Source of the DNA: an uncultured Clostridia bacterium
GTDB taxonomy: Bacteria > Bacillota_A > Clostridia > TANB77 > CAG-508
Direction of reading: 5' to 3'
Assembly: GCA_947625985.1 (NCBI GenBank)
Contig: CANQQF010000023.1
Span: forward strand, 1-26,383
Length of the DNA: 26,383 nucleotides
Below the pieces are notes generated by a model. The model saw nothing but the letters and a program-made list of their open reading frames with translations. It was not told where the DNA came from and made no database searches. The position numbers and the translations under genes were made by a program. Of the stretch, positions 1 to 6,746 are shown in pieces (the first letter of the stretch is position 1; each line of letters opens with the position of its first letter).

Positions 1-257
1 CTATCTTTATATTGGGGAGATAAAATTGTACTTTGGTATTCTAACATATCATAATCTTTTAATAGTGTGAATACTTTGCCATATTGAGCTGGATATCCTA
101 AATCAACAAAGTCTATATCTAAAGTTGCTCTAGTTGTATATTCTCCAAGTATACAAGCACTGCCTCCAATTATATAAATATCAAAAGGCTCCAATTTAAA
201 TAGTTTTGTTACTTCTTCCATTTCATGAAGTGTTTGCAATAAATTTTCTTTTATCAT
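1..257 (-). CDS. Nucleotidyltransferase-like protein (DUF6036/AbiEii-like), N-terminal part only
   Basis: This reading frame runs off the left edge of the window, so only about the first 85 residues are visible. The ATG at 257 is preceded by a GAGGG ribosome binding site about eight bases upstream. The visible protein has an N-terminal helix (about residues 1-20), then IYIIGGSACILGEY, then a TRATLDIDFVD stretch. A GG-S-A motif followed by RAT-x-DID is typical of the nucleotidyltransferase-fold proteins annotated as DUF6036 or AbiEii-like. In such proteins the two acidic residues (DID) would bind metal. Many relatives are parts of toxin-antitoxin or abortive-infection pairs, but no partner is visible here. 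The family assignment is inference from the motif; the C-terminal half is unseen. Confidence 0.65.
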   Translation of the reverse strand, partial: MIKENLLQTLHEMEEVTKLFKLEPFDIYIIGGSACILGEYTTRATLDIDFVDLGYPAQYGKVFTLLKDYDMLEYQSTILSPQYKD

Positions 258-292
258 CTTCAATCCCTCATTGCTATAATATTCTCAAATTT

Positions 293-301
293 ATTATATC
301 A
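293..301 (-). promoter_or_regulatory. Extended -10 promoter element for the nucleotidyltransferase-like gene
   Basis: The minus strand reads TGTGATATAAT here, a TGn-type extended -10 box about 35 bases before the start codon at 257. No good -35 box lies at 16-18 bases upstream. It could give this gene its own transcript separate from trpF. Confidence 0.4.
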
Positions 302-354
302 CAGATATGTTAATTTTAAAATATTTAATTCATATTCAATTTTATATTTATGTA

Positions 355-1008
355 CTATAAAGTTGTATGTTTAGCATTAAAAACAAATTCTTTTACTTTC
401 TCTTTATCTTTCACACCTTTATCATTTTTACAACCGCTATTAACATCAACACCATAAGGTTGGGCTGATTTTATTGCTTGTTCAACATTATTAGGATTTA
501 GTCCGCCAGCTAAAAATGTTGGTTTATCAAGTATTTGTATTAATTTTCTACTTTTGTTCCAATTGAGTGTTAATCCAGTTCCTCCAACTTGATTTGTTTC
601 CAAATTAAAACTATCTAAAAGATAAAAATTTGCATATTTCATATTTTTATAATTAGTACATATCTTTCCATCGTTTGAAATATGTATTAAACGAACTAAC
701 TTAATTTCAGGTAGTGTTTTAACTATTTTTTCAACTTCACTTTCATCTATATCAGAATGTAATTGAATAACATTATTTCCTATATATTTTGTTAATTCAA
801 TTATTTCGTCTGCATTAGTTAAATGTGTTACTAATGATACATCACATTTACCATTTACATAGTTATTTATCTCTTTTGCTGTATCTTTATTAACAAAGTC
901 GTTGCTTGTATGTTCTTGACCAACTAATATTCCAATAATATCAGCTCCAGCCTCTAAGCACATCTTTGCATCTTCTATACTTTTATTTGCACAAATTTTT
1001 ACTTCCAT
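355..1008 (-). CDS. trpF: Phosphoribosylanthranilate isomerase (orphan TrpF)
   Basis: TrpF isomerises N-(5'-phosphoribosyl)anthranilate to the carboxyphenylamino-deoxyribulose phosphate in tryptophan synthesis, in the cytoplasm. The 217-residue length fits a single TIM barrel. Visible signatures are the N-terminal VKIC with the catalytic Cys at residue 6, QLHS at 82-85, the presumed general acid Asp132 in LLDSF, GGTG at 142-145, LAGGLNP at 166-172, GVDVNSG at 186-192 and a C-terminal KDKEKVKEFV helix. Differences from textbook TrpF: KICG-x-T reads KICANKS, and the segment after strand 1 reads LVGQEHTSNDF instead of a phosphate-side S-x-R motif. No other trp gene is in the window, so this is an orphan copy. 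The ATG at 1008 has an AGG-rich ribosome binding site. It lies 51 bases after the PH-domain gene and may be cotranscribed with it. A related isomerase of different specificity cannot be excluded. Confidence 0.8.
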   Translation of the reverse strand: MEVKICANKSIEDAKMCLEAGADIIGILVGQEHTSNDFVNKDTAKEINNYVNGKCDVSLVTHLTNADEIIELTKYIGNNVIQLHSDIDESEVEKIVKTLPEIKLVRLIHISNDGKICTNYKNMKYANFYLLDSFNLETNQVGGTGLTLNWNKSRKLIQILDKPTFLAGGLNPNNVEQAIKSAQPYGVDVNSGCKNDKGVKDKEKVKEFVFNAKHTTL

Positions 1009-1059
1009 TTTCCTATACCTTTCTATTTGCTTGTTCTTTTATACTATTTATATAAGTAA

Positions 1060-1449
1060 TTATAAAACATATTTTGATATTAAAGAATTAATCATTCTAA
1101 TATCAACATTTGATTTAAAATCAAATTGTAATATATGTCCATTACTGAAAGTTATTATTAATTCACTGTCTATATCTAAAACTCCTGCCGTTTCTATTCC
1201 ATAATATTGAATCTTAGAATATGGATAGGAAAAGTATGCAATTTTTTTGCCTGTTACTCCCTTTACATTTACTACAAAAATTCTATTATTAGTGAAAATA
1301 ACTTGATCTCTAATAGTTTTAAATGCACACATCATTTCTTCACCTTCCACTAATAACTTTTTTACTTCTGGTCGTACTTCTTTAATATTCATTTCTTTAA
1401 GATTTAATAAATTTGAATCTAGATTTATTCCTGTTGAAATGTTTGGCAT
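1060..1449 (-). CDS. Small bacterial PH-domain protein (bPH_1-like)
   Basis: A 129-residue soluble protein without signal peptide or membrane segment. From about residue 35 it reads as one beta-rich domain: GEEMMCAFKTIRDQVIFTNN, then RIFVVNVKG, then KIAYFSYPYSKIQYYGIET, and a C-terminal helix (residues 113-128). This pattern (RDxxxFTNxRl followed by a YsKI strand) is that of the bacterial PH-like family bPH_1, small cytoplasmic proteins mostly of unknown role. The ATG at 1449 has an excellent AAGGAGG ribosome binding site seven to eight bases upstream, and an extended -10 box lies just before that. It is the first gene of a likely two-gene unit with trpF. I infer no specific function. Confidence 0.7.
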   Translation of the reverse strand: MPNISTGINLDSNLLNLKEMNIKEVRPEVKKLLVEGEEMMCAFKTIRDQVIFTNNRIFVVNVKGVTGKKIAYFSYPYSKIQYYGIETAGVLDIDSELIITFSNGHILQFDFKSNVDIRMINSLISKYVL

Positions 1450-1476
1450 ATTTAATTCCTCCTTTTTCTTTTTATA

Positions 1477-1485
1477 ATTATATCA
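1477..1485 (-). promoter_or_regulatory. Extended -10 promoter element for the PH-domain/trpF unit
   Basis: The minus strand reads TGATATAAT about 30 bases before the ATG at 1449, just upstream of the AAGGAGG site. The -35 region is poor (TTGATA is 21 bases away), so activity would lean on the extended -10. Confidence 0.45.
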
Positions 1486-1613
1486 TATTTTTTTCTGTTA
1501 AAATATCAATTTGTTAAATTTTCGTCATTTTTGTATCAAATAGTTTTTCATTTATATTTCAATTTTTTAATTTATTGCTCTTCCCTATCTTTTTAACATT
1601 AATATTTAAAACA

Positions 1614-1643
1614 AAAAGATTATCATATTTTAGATAATCTTTT
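1614..1643. terminator. Perfect 11-bp hairpin, possible terminator
   Basis: AAAAGATTATC (1614-1624) is the exact reverse complement of GATAATCTTTT (1633-1643), with an 8-base loop. The stem is AT-rich. The bases beyond it on the minus strand are TGTTTTAA, a weak U-tract. It may be a backup terminator behind the stronger one at 1714-1743, or a remnant of a mobile element end. Confidence 0.4.
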
Positions 1644-1713
1644 CAAATTAATTAGTATATATTATATTATAACATATAAAACATAAAATTTATACAATTT
1701 TTATATAGATCTT

Positions 1714-1743
1714 AAAAAAGTATGCTAAAAAAAAGAGCATACT
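1714..1743 (-). terminator. Rho-independent terminator of the lysR-chrA region
   Basis: On the minus strand an 8-bp stem AGTATGCT/AGCATACT with a C-T8 loop is followed at once by a T-run (1718-1714). It lies about 70 bases downstream of the last chromate-transporter stop codon at 1811. Confidence 0.85.
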
Positions 1744-1766
1744 GAAGTTTTCCTATTCACTACTTC

Positions 1767-1783
1767 TGTCGGAAATTCCGACA
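1767..1783. repeat. 17-bp palindrome TGTCGGAA-N-TTCCGACA
   Basis: This is a perfect 8-bp inverted repeat around one central base, between the chrA stop codon and its terminator. It is GC-richer than its surroundings. The 10-mer TTGTCGGAAT formed by its minus strand recurs on the plus strand at 10161-10170, in another intergenic region. Its role is unknown: an operator, an mRNA 3' hairpin, or a remnant of a small repeat family. Confidence 0.5.
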
Positions 1784-1810
1784 ATTGTTTATATTTTTTA
1801 TAAAAAAATT

Positions 1811-2350
1811 TTAAAATGCTTTTTTTATAAATATTGATAGAATCACACAAATGGCTAAATAACATACAATAGGAATACTGGTTGTTATAGATAACAGCAA
1901 TGTTACACTAAATACAAATACACATATATTAGATTTAAGTGTTTTCTTTCCAAAATCAATCATTGAGTTTATAATCATAACACATATACAAGTTGAAACA
2001 CCTTTAATAAAATGTCCAATTATCTCATTTTTTAAAAATGTATCTATTGAAAAAGAAATAATCAATATTATCAAAAAAGGAAAAAAACAAAAACCTAAAA
2101 CCGCAAACACTCCACTCCAAAATCCATCTATTTTATTTCCTATAAATGCAATTGTATTTACTATTGCAGCACCTGGTCCACATCTTCCTATTGTTATGGC
2201 ATCTAAAACATCTTCATTTGAAATTAATTTTCTTTTTGTAACTAATTCATTTTCAAAAATTGGAATCATCGTTACAAGATTTCCAAACACTTGAAGTCCA
2301 ATTTTACTAAACAAATAAAATAATTTCATTAAATTAACCAACTTTTTCAT
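1811..2350 (-). CDS. chrA: Half-size chromate transporter (CHR family), second subunit
   Basis: A 179-residue membrane protein of the CHR family, which in full-length form exports chromate with protons. Clostridia and bacilli often encode it as two adjacent half-size genes whose products are thought to pair. Here a hydrophobic N-terminal region (residues 8-29) carries a family-like GLQVFGNLVTMIPIFENELV, then a soluble segment with GPGAAIVNTIAFIGNKIDG (about 58-76), followed by several hydrophobic stretches filling the rest of the protein. The hallmark glycine cluster (FGGG) of the first helix is changed to FGN. The ATG at 2350 has a strong TAGGAGATGA site and starts 12 bases after the upstream half-gene. 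With that partner frameshifted, the pair may be non-functional. The substrate is inferred from family name only; many CHR proteins may move other anions. Confidence 0.75.
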   Translation of the reverse strand: MKKLVNLMKLFYLFSKIGLQVFGNLVTMIPIFENELVTKRKLISNEDVLDAITIGRCGPGAAIVNTIAFIGNKIDGFWSGVFAVLGFCFFPFLIILIISFSIDTFLKNEIIGHFIKGVSTCICVMIINSMIDFGKKTLKSNICVFVFSVTLLLSITTSIPIVCYLAICVILSIFIKKAF

Positions 2351-2362
2351 TTACATCATCTC

Positions 2363-2906
2363 CTACATATTAAAACTAAATACTATTCCAATTATTCCAG
2401 AAATTGCCATATATATTAGTGGATGTATTTTTTTCTTTTTCATACAAAAATAAATAATAATAGATAAAAGAATAACCTTAAAATTCAATTGATTAGAATT
2501 AGTTAATAATGTATTTTTTACTACGGAAAAACAACTAACTAAAATAGTTGCAAATGTTGACGCTCTAATCAACTTAAGTGCGTTACTTACTCTTTTATTT
2601 TCTTTAAATTTGTCAAATAACTTATAAGTAAAGTACATACTAAATATAGCAGGAATTATAAATGAAATTGTTGCAACAATTGCTCCAATTATTCCATCAA
2701 CTTTTTCTCCAACATAAGTTGCCATATTACACGCAAGTGGTCCGAGGTGTCATTTGCGAAATTGTAATTATCTGATTTATTTCAGCATAATTAAGCCAAT
2801 TTGTTTTATATGCTAACTCAAAAATATATGGTAGTGTTGCAAATCCACCGCCAAATGAAAAAGTTCCTATTTTTAAAAATCCCAAAATTAATTGCATATA
2901 TAACAT
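2363..2906 (-). pseudogene. chrA: Half-size chromate transporter (CHR family), first subunit, frameshifted
   Basis: The N-terminal fragment (about 60 residues) reads FLKIGTFSFGGGFATLPYIF and ISQMTP, the classic start of CHR proteins, then ends at a TAA. In the next frame the sequence continues without a gap as GPLACNMATYVGEKVDGIIG and runs 120 more residues through several membrane helices to 2363. Together they make the expected length of about 180 residues. Removing one base near 2745 (CCTCGGACC on the minus strand) joins ISQMTP to GPLACN, which is how the family normally reads. The best start is ATG at 2906, eight bases after GGAAG; the GTG at 2915 sits inside the ribosome binding site region. 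Either a real inactivating insertion or a sequencing or assembly indel. The downstream fragment might be translated on its own from the ATG at 2725, but no good ribosome binding site supports this. Confidence 0.75.
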
Positions 2907-2967
2907 AAAACACACTTCCTTTACTATAACCTTAATTAAATTATAGTATCAAAAGTGTGTTATGTTA
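2901..2967. promoter_or_regulatory. Promoter and nested inverted-repeat operator between lysR and chrA
   Basis: On the minus strand TTAACA (2968-2963) and TATAAT (2945-2940) are spaced by 17 bases, a near-consensus sigma-A promoter for the chrA genes. ACTATAA (2923-2929) and TTATAGT (2941-2947) form a perfect inverted repeat with an 11-base spacer that overlaps the -10 box. An outer inverted repeat, CACACTT (2911-2917) with AAGTGTG (2953-2959), continues imperfectly into TAACAT/ATGTTA on either side. LysR-type regulators bind partially palindromic AT-rich sites, so the adjacent LysR protein is the natural candidate. Confidence 0.65.
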
Positions 2968-2993
2968 AATACATAATAATTATCCTAGTATAA

Positions 2994-3851
2994 CTATAAG
3001 TTATGTTTTATTACTTTTATAAAATTCGTTAGCTCTTTAAATTCATTATCTTCAATATAGTAGATTCCAAATTCTGATTTAGGTATATCAATATTAAGCT
3101 GTAATTTCTTTATTTCGCCTTTCTCTAATTCTTCGTTAATATACTCTTTCGTTATAAATCCTATGTTAGAACTACCTTTTACAAGTTTTACCATTGTTGT
3201 TGAATCTACTCTTTTTATAATAGGTTTTATATTACTTTTTTCTAATCTTTCCAGCATTTTTTCTAATGGGATAGAATTATTTCTTGGTATATATAATATT
3301 TTATTATCTAATATTTTTATTTCTTTATGTTTTCCAAAACTAACCTTGTCATTACATATAAATATATCTTCTAACTCTCCTAATTTTATGTATTTTGTAT
3401 TAGAATTTGATTTATTATACTTCTTTACTATCACTAAATCTAATTCTCCATTTTCTAGCTTTTGAAACATTTTATCTATATTTGAATTCTCTATTATAAT
3501 CTCGTTGTCTTTATATGTTTTATAATATTCTAAAATACTTGAACTTAGTATTTTACTCATTAAAGTATTATAAATTCCAAGTTTTATATTTCTTTTTGTT
3601 TCAAAACTTTCTTCAATTTTTCCTAATTCATCAATTAATGGTTTTAGTTGATTATAAAGCTTTTTACCATTTTTTGTTAATTCCATATTTTTTCTATTAA
3701 ATAGTGTTATATTAAGCTCATTTTCTAGTTTTTTTATTTGTTTTGAAACAGCAGGTTGTGATATATACAACTTTTCGCTAGCTCTTGTTATACTCTTTGC
3801 ATCTGCTACTAATACAAATAATCTATATAATGTTTCGTTTCCAAATTTCAT
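2994..3851 (-). CDS. LysR-type transcriptional regulator
   Basis: A 285-residue DNA-binding regulator of the usual LysR length. The N-terminal winged helix-turn-helix is clear: LYRLFVLVADAKSITRASEK then LYISQPAVSKQIKKLENEL and LFNRKNMELTKNGKKLY. The remainder (about residues 90-285) has the alternating strands of the periplasmic-binding-like effector domain. I place the start at the ATG at 3851, because GGAGG sits six bases upstream; a TTG at 3863 that would lengthen the frame overlaps that ribosome binding site. The gene lies upstream of and codirectional with the chromate-transporter genes, with an inverted-repeat operator in the gap, so it probably controls them and perhaps itself. The effector is unknown. 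Confidence 0.88.
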   Translation of the reverse strand: MKFGNETLYRLFVLVADAKSITRASEKLYISQPAVSKQIKKLENELNITLFNRKNMELTKNGKKLYNQLKPLIDELGKIEESFETKRNIKLGIYNTLMSKILSSSILEYYKTYKDNEIIIENSNIDKMFQKLENGELDLVIVKKYNKSNSNTKYIKLGELEDIFICNDKVSFGKHKEIKILDNKILYIPRNNSIPLEKMLERLEKSNIKPIIKRVDSTTMVKLVKGSSNIGFITKEYINEELEKGEIKKLQLNIDIPKSEFGIYYIEDNEFKELTNFIKVIKHNL

Positions 3852-3902
3852 ATTTTCCTCCAATATTTATAATATTAAAAAGCTCCTTTTAATACCAATT
3901 AG

Positions 3903-3930
3903 ATTATAGCATATTTTATAAAAATTTCAA
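3903..3930 (-). promoter_or_regulatory. Promoter of the LysR regulator gene
   Basis: On the minus strand TTGAAA (3930-3925) and TATAAT (3908-3903) are separated by 16 bases, about 50 bases upstream of the ATG at 3851. Confidence 0.6.
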
Positions 3931-4077
3931 AATAAAAATGTGCAGACACTTTGATTTGTGCAATATCATATCTTTCTTTTATACTACTTTATTAAATTAT
4001 TGTCCTTCCCTATGTATTCTAAAATTTTTAAGTACTGTTAAAAAAGCATTTATGCTAACATTACGATAAAAAATTTA

Positions 4078-4107
4078 TTGACTTACTTCAAAAAAACAGT
4101 ATATAAT
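4078..4107 (+). promoter_or_regulatory. Sigma-A promoter of the DUF3592-like gene
   Basis: TTGACT (4078-4083) and TATAAT (4102-4107) are spaced by 18 bases, 27 bases before the ATG at 4134. A small inverted repeat, AGCAT-TT-ATGCT (4045-4056), lies just upstream of the -35 box. This and the lysR promoter diverge within the 282-base gap 3852-4133. Confidence 0.75.
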
Positions 4108-4133
4108 GTAAAAAATATAAGTCAGGAGAAAAT

Positions 4134-4541
4134 ATGGATAAAAAACTAGAAAATTCTCAAAAAGTAAATAAAAAGCAAAAACTTAAATCATTATTTACAT
4201 ATAAAATAGCAATAATATTAATTTTTATATCAATTATAAGCTATTCGATAGAATTATTAGATAATTGGAATACAATACCTTTAACAGCAACAGTTTTAAA
4301 TAATGATAAAAATTCCATTCAAGTAAGCGTCTACTTGAATGGAAAGTATATAGAAGATTATATTTATACAAATAAATCTTTTCAAGTTGGAGATAAAATA
4401 AAAGTTAACTATGTAAAGAATCCATCAATTTCAGCTAATCTTCATTTTTATTTACGTACAGATAATAAAATTATTTATATCTCAACTATGATAATAGCAT
4501 TAATAATAATTGTATTTAAATTAGTAATGCATTATTTATAA
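4134..4541 (+). CDS. Two-TM membrane protein with an extracytoplasmic DUF3592-like domain
   Basis: A 135-residue protein with a Lys-rich cytoplasmic N-terminus (residues 1-24), a membrane helix (about 25-42), a soluble beta-rich domain (about 50-107), and a second membrane helix (about 113-132). The middle domain reads TATVLNNDKNSIQVSVYLNG, then SFQVGDKIKVNYVKNPS. That is the pattern of DUF3592-type domains: a strand repeat ending in a G-D-x-V-x-V-x-Y turn before an Asn-Pro. The function of that family is not known to me. The start is supported by a CAGGAG site eight bases before the ATG and by a strong promoter. It precedes the PHP gene by about 115 bases, on the same strand. Family assignment is tentative. 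Confidence 0.55.
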   Translation: MDKKLENSQKVNKKQKLKSLFTYKIAIILIFISIISYSIELLDNWNTIPLTATVLNNDKNSIQVSVYLNGKYIEDYIYTNKSFQVGDKIKVNYVKNPSISANLHFYLRTDNKIIYISTMIIALIIIVFKLVMHYL

Positions 4542-4657
4542 AAAGTCTTAAATGTATAAAGTGATAATTATAATCATCATAATCATTATCTAGCATTTAT
4601 AAATATATTAAAATTTAGATATAATATGTGAAAAATAAGATTATAGGAGGTAAAAAT

Positions 4658-5509
4658 ATGTTTGATTTTCATATGCATTCTAAATATTCTGATGGTGTTT
4701 ACAATATTGATGAAATATTAGAGAAAGTAAAATTAAACAATGTGAAATATTTTTCATTGACTGATCATGATACTATAGAAGGATCAAAAATAATATTAGA
4801 GCAATACCAAGATTTTTTAATAAAAAATAATATTAAATTTATTATAGGGGCTGAGCTTAGTACATCTATCAATGGCTATAAGACGCATTTATTGGCTTAT
4901 AATTTTGATTATAAGAATAAAAACATGATTAACCTCTTAAATATATTAAAAACTAATAAATGGAATGAATCCTTATATAGAATTCAAAAACTTAAAGAAT
5001 TATTTGGAATCTCTTTGAGTAACGAATCAATAGAATATTTAAAGAGTAGAAATAGCGTAACTAAACCTAATATAGCTGAATGTATGAAAAACGAAGGTTT
5101 TGTTAATTCAAAAGGACAAGGTATTAGAGAATATATTAACAAAATTCCAAAAAAGAATTTTTATCTAGATTCAGAAACAGCAATAAAATTAGTACATGAT
5201 GCAAGAGGAAAAGTGTTTTTAGCTCATCCTTTTGGAGAAAGTAGTGACGAAATATTTAATATATCAAATGTAGAGCCTTATATAAAATCTCTAGTAACAT
5301 TAGGTATTGACGGTATGGAATGTTATTATTCAGCTTATAATAATGAAAGAATTACATTTTTATTAAAACTAGCAAAAAAATATAATCTACTTATTTCTGC
5401 AGGTAGCGACTGTCATGGTCATCCTAATAAATATGGCAATATTGGTCAAACATCATCAGATAATACTAAAGTAAATCCAGATTTATTATCTATTATTTCA
5501 ATCTTTTAA
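4658..5509 (+). CDS. PHP-domain metal-dependent phosphoesterase (YciV/TrpH family)
   Basis: A 283-residue cytoplasmic phosphoesterase. The PHP metal-binding residues are in place: HMHS with His5 and His7, SDG with Asp12, LTDHDT with Asp36-His37, GAE with Glu66, His77, LAHP with His190, and AGSDCHG with Asp251 and His253. Proteins of this branch hydrolyse 3',5'-nucleoside bisphosphates or trim RNA 5' ends; I cannot tell which applies here. The start is the ATG at 4658, eight bases after a strong AGGAGG. A GTG at 4628 in the same frame would place the ribosome binding site inside the gene. A TATAAT at 4620-4625 may give it its own promoter. It ends before the two-way terminator at 5574-5608. 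Confidence 0.88.
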   Translation: MFDFHMHSKYSDGVYNIDEILEKVKLNNVKYFSLTDHDTIEGSKIILEQYQDFLIKNNIKFIIGAELSTSINGYKTHLLAYNFDYKNKNMINLLNILKTNKWNESLYRIQKLKELFGISLSNESIEYLKSRNSVTKPNIAECMKNEGFVNSKGQGIREYINKIPKKNFYLDSETAIKLVHDARGKVFLAHPFGESSDEIFNISNVEPYIKSLVTLGIDGMECYYSAYNNERITFLLKLAKKYNLLISAGSDCHGHPNKYGNIGQTSSDNTKVNPDLLSIISIF

Positions 5510-5573
5510 AATAGTTGTCAATTTACTTTCTGTGTAATAAAAATAGCTCATAATTTTCCAAGTAATAATATAA

Positions 5574-5608
5574 GAAAAACACCTCCGCATTAAGCCGGAG
5601 GTATTTTT
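5574..5608. terminator. Bidirectional terminator between convergent genes
   Basis: ACCTCCG (5581-5587) pairs with CGGAGGT (5596-5602) around an 8-base loop. It is followed by ATTTTT on the plus strand and by GTTTTT on the minus strand. It closes both the plus-strand PHP transcript and the minus-strand operon ending at 5679. Confidence 0.88.
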
Positions 5609-5678
5609 AATTATATTGCTCAAATTATCTTCAACATAATTTAAGAAAAACTAGCTTTATTTATACCATTATTTATAA

Positions 5679-6287
5679 TCACCTTATATTTAAACTTTCG
5701 CTTTCTTGTGAAACTTGAATTTTTGATTTTAAATATTGTAATAGTTTTTTATTGTCTACTTTTGTTCCATCCAAATTTAATGATTTTAAATTACTCATTT
5801 CAGCCACTTTTCCAAAATTAATGACTTTTTTTATATTGCTTAACCTTAAATTTTCAATATGCTCTACTCCATCTATTGTAGAAATATCTACTGTTTTAAA
5901 AATTCCATTTATAGTTAAATTTTTAGGTGCAATAATTCCAGTTAAATTTTTAAAATCACAATTATTTATAACCAAATTATTTAATGATGATAAGTTATAA
6001 GAAACTTTTGAATTATAATTACAAGATGCAATTTGAATATAATTTAAATCTTGAAATTCACTTAACATTTTAATAACATTATCATCAATTTTAAAATGTT
6101 GTAAGGTTAATAATTGAAGATTAGGAAATATTCTTAATTCAGATAAATCTATTCCTTTAATCTTATTTGAAAAAGTAAAATTATTTAATCCTAATTGTGT
6201 TATTTGTTCTAAATCATTTTTTGTTATTTTTTCATTTTCAAAATAACCTAATTTCATTCTTAAATCTTTTTCTAAATATTCATTCAT
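5679..6287 (-). CDS. Leucine-rich-repeat-like protein
   Basis: A 202-residue soluble protein with no signal peptide. From about residue 40 it is built of short repeats of the L-x-x-L-x-L type: NLQLLTLQHFKIDD, DLNYIQIASCNYN, SLNNLVINNCDFKNL, HIENLRLSNIKKVINFG and NLKSLNLDGTKVDNKKL. The irregular spacing and frequent Ile/Asn resemble the degenerate leucine-rich repeats common in Clostridia. Such proteins are usually protein-binding scaffolds; the partner is unknown. The ATG at 6287 has an AAGGAGAGAG site and follows the transglutaminase gene remnant by 21 bases, so the two are almost certainly cotranscribed. I infer cytoplasmic location because neither partner has an export signal. Confidence 0.6.
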   Translation of the reverse strand: MNEYLEKDLRMKLGYFENEKITKNDLEQITQLGLNNFTFSNKIKGIDLSELRIFPNLQLLTLQHFKIDDNVIKMLSEFQDLNYIQIASCNYNSKVSYNLSSLNNLVINNCDFKNLTGIIAPKNLTINGIFKTVDISTIDGVEHIENLRLSNIKKVINFGKVAEMSNLKSLNLDGTKVDNKKLLQYLKSKIQVSQESESLNIR

Positions 6288-6308
6288 AAAATTAGACTCT
6301 CTCCTTAT

Positions 6309-6746
6309 CTATCTTTCATCAATATCTTGTTCATTTTTTTGTTGTTCTTCATGTTTAGTATGTTGAATAGATGTGTTTTTTGAAACATCTTCTGGTTTTA
6401 ATCCCCATCCATTTAAATCCCATGAACGAGATGTTTTTGAAGAAATATAATTGTGATCTTCTGAATGTTCGTTACCTTTTCCTGGGGGAAGTGCTTTTGT
6501 ATTATTGAAAAATCTACTTATTTTTTCTTTAATTCCTATAAATCGTGATTTAGCTAATTTCCCTGTAAGACTAAAAGAGTAACCTAAATATTTTAATAAT
6601 CCTTTAAAGTCTTTAGCATTTGGAATTTTAAGGTTTCCAATATATTTATTGTTATTTCCAAATAGTTTATTTATTTCTTTTTGAGGGAATTTTACTGTAC
6701 ACTCAGGTCCGTGAATTATAATATTTATATGATTTACATTCTTCAT
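6309..6746 (-). pseudogene. Displaced C-terminal part of the transglutaminase-like gene
   Basis: This frame overlaps the end of the transglutaminase gene by 44 bases and carries on for about 130 residues beyond it. Its first ATG (6746) has no ribosome binding site. The residues before HGPECTVKFPQ look like an out-of-frame reading of the upstream gene, so I read it as the original C-terminus cut off by a shift of +1 (or -2) near 6710-6716. The visible part has a basic helical stretch and a hydrophilic tail rich in Glu, Gln, His and Asn, with no membrane segment. Alternatives: translational coupling as a separate small protein, or an assembly indel. Confidence 0.5.

Larger units (their letters stand above)
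1450..1810. other. Gene-free stretch between the chrA pair and the PH-domain gene
   Basis: This 361-base stretch holds no convincing reading frame. It contains, from right to left on the minus strand, a 17-bp palindrome at 1767-1783, a classic terminator hairpin with a T-tract at 1714-1743, a second 11-bp hairpin at 1614-1643, and the promoter of the PH-domain gene with a TGATATAAT extended -10 box around 1477-1485. The rest is AT-rich without recognisable signals. Confidence 0.6.

Noticed and set aside
2994..3863. TTG start at 3863 for the LysR gene
   Set aside because: That codon is part of the TTGGAGG ribosome binding site that serves the ATG at 3851.
4542..4600. Terminator after the DUF3592-like gene
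   Set aside because: Some A-T inverted repeats exist (GATAAT/ATTATC), but there is no stable stem and no T-tract.
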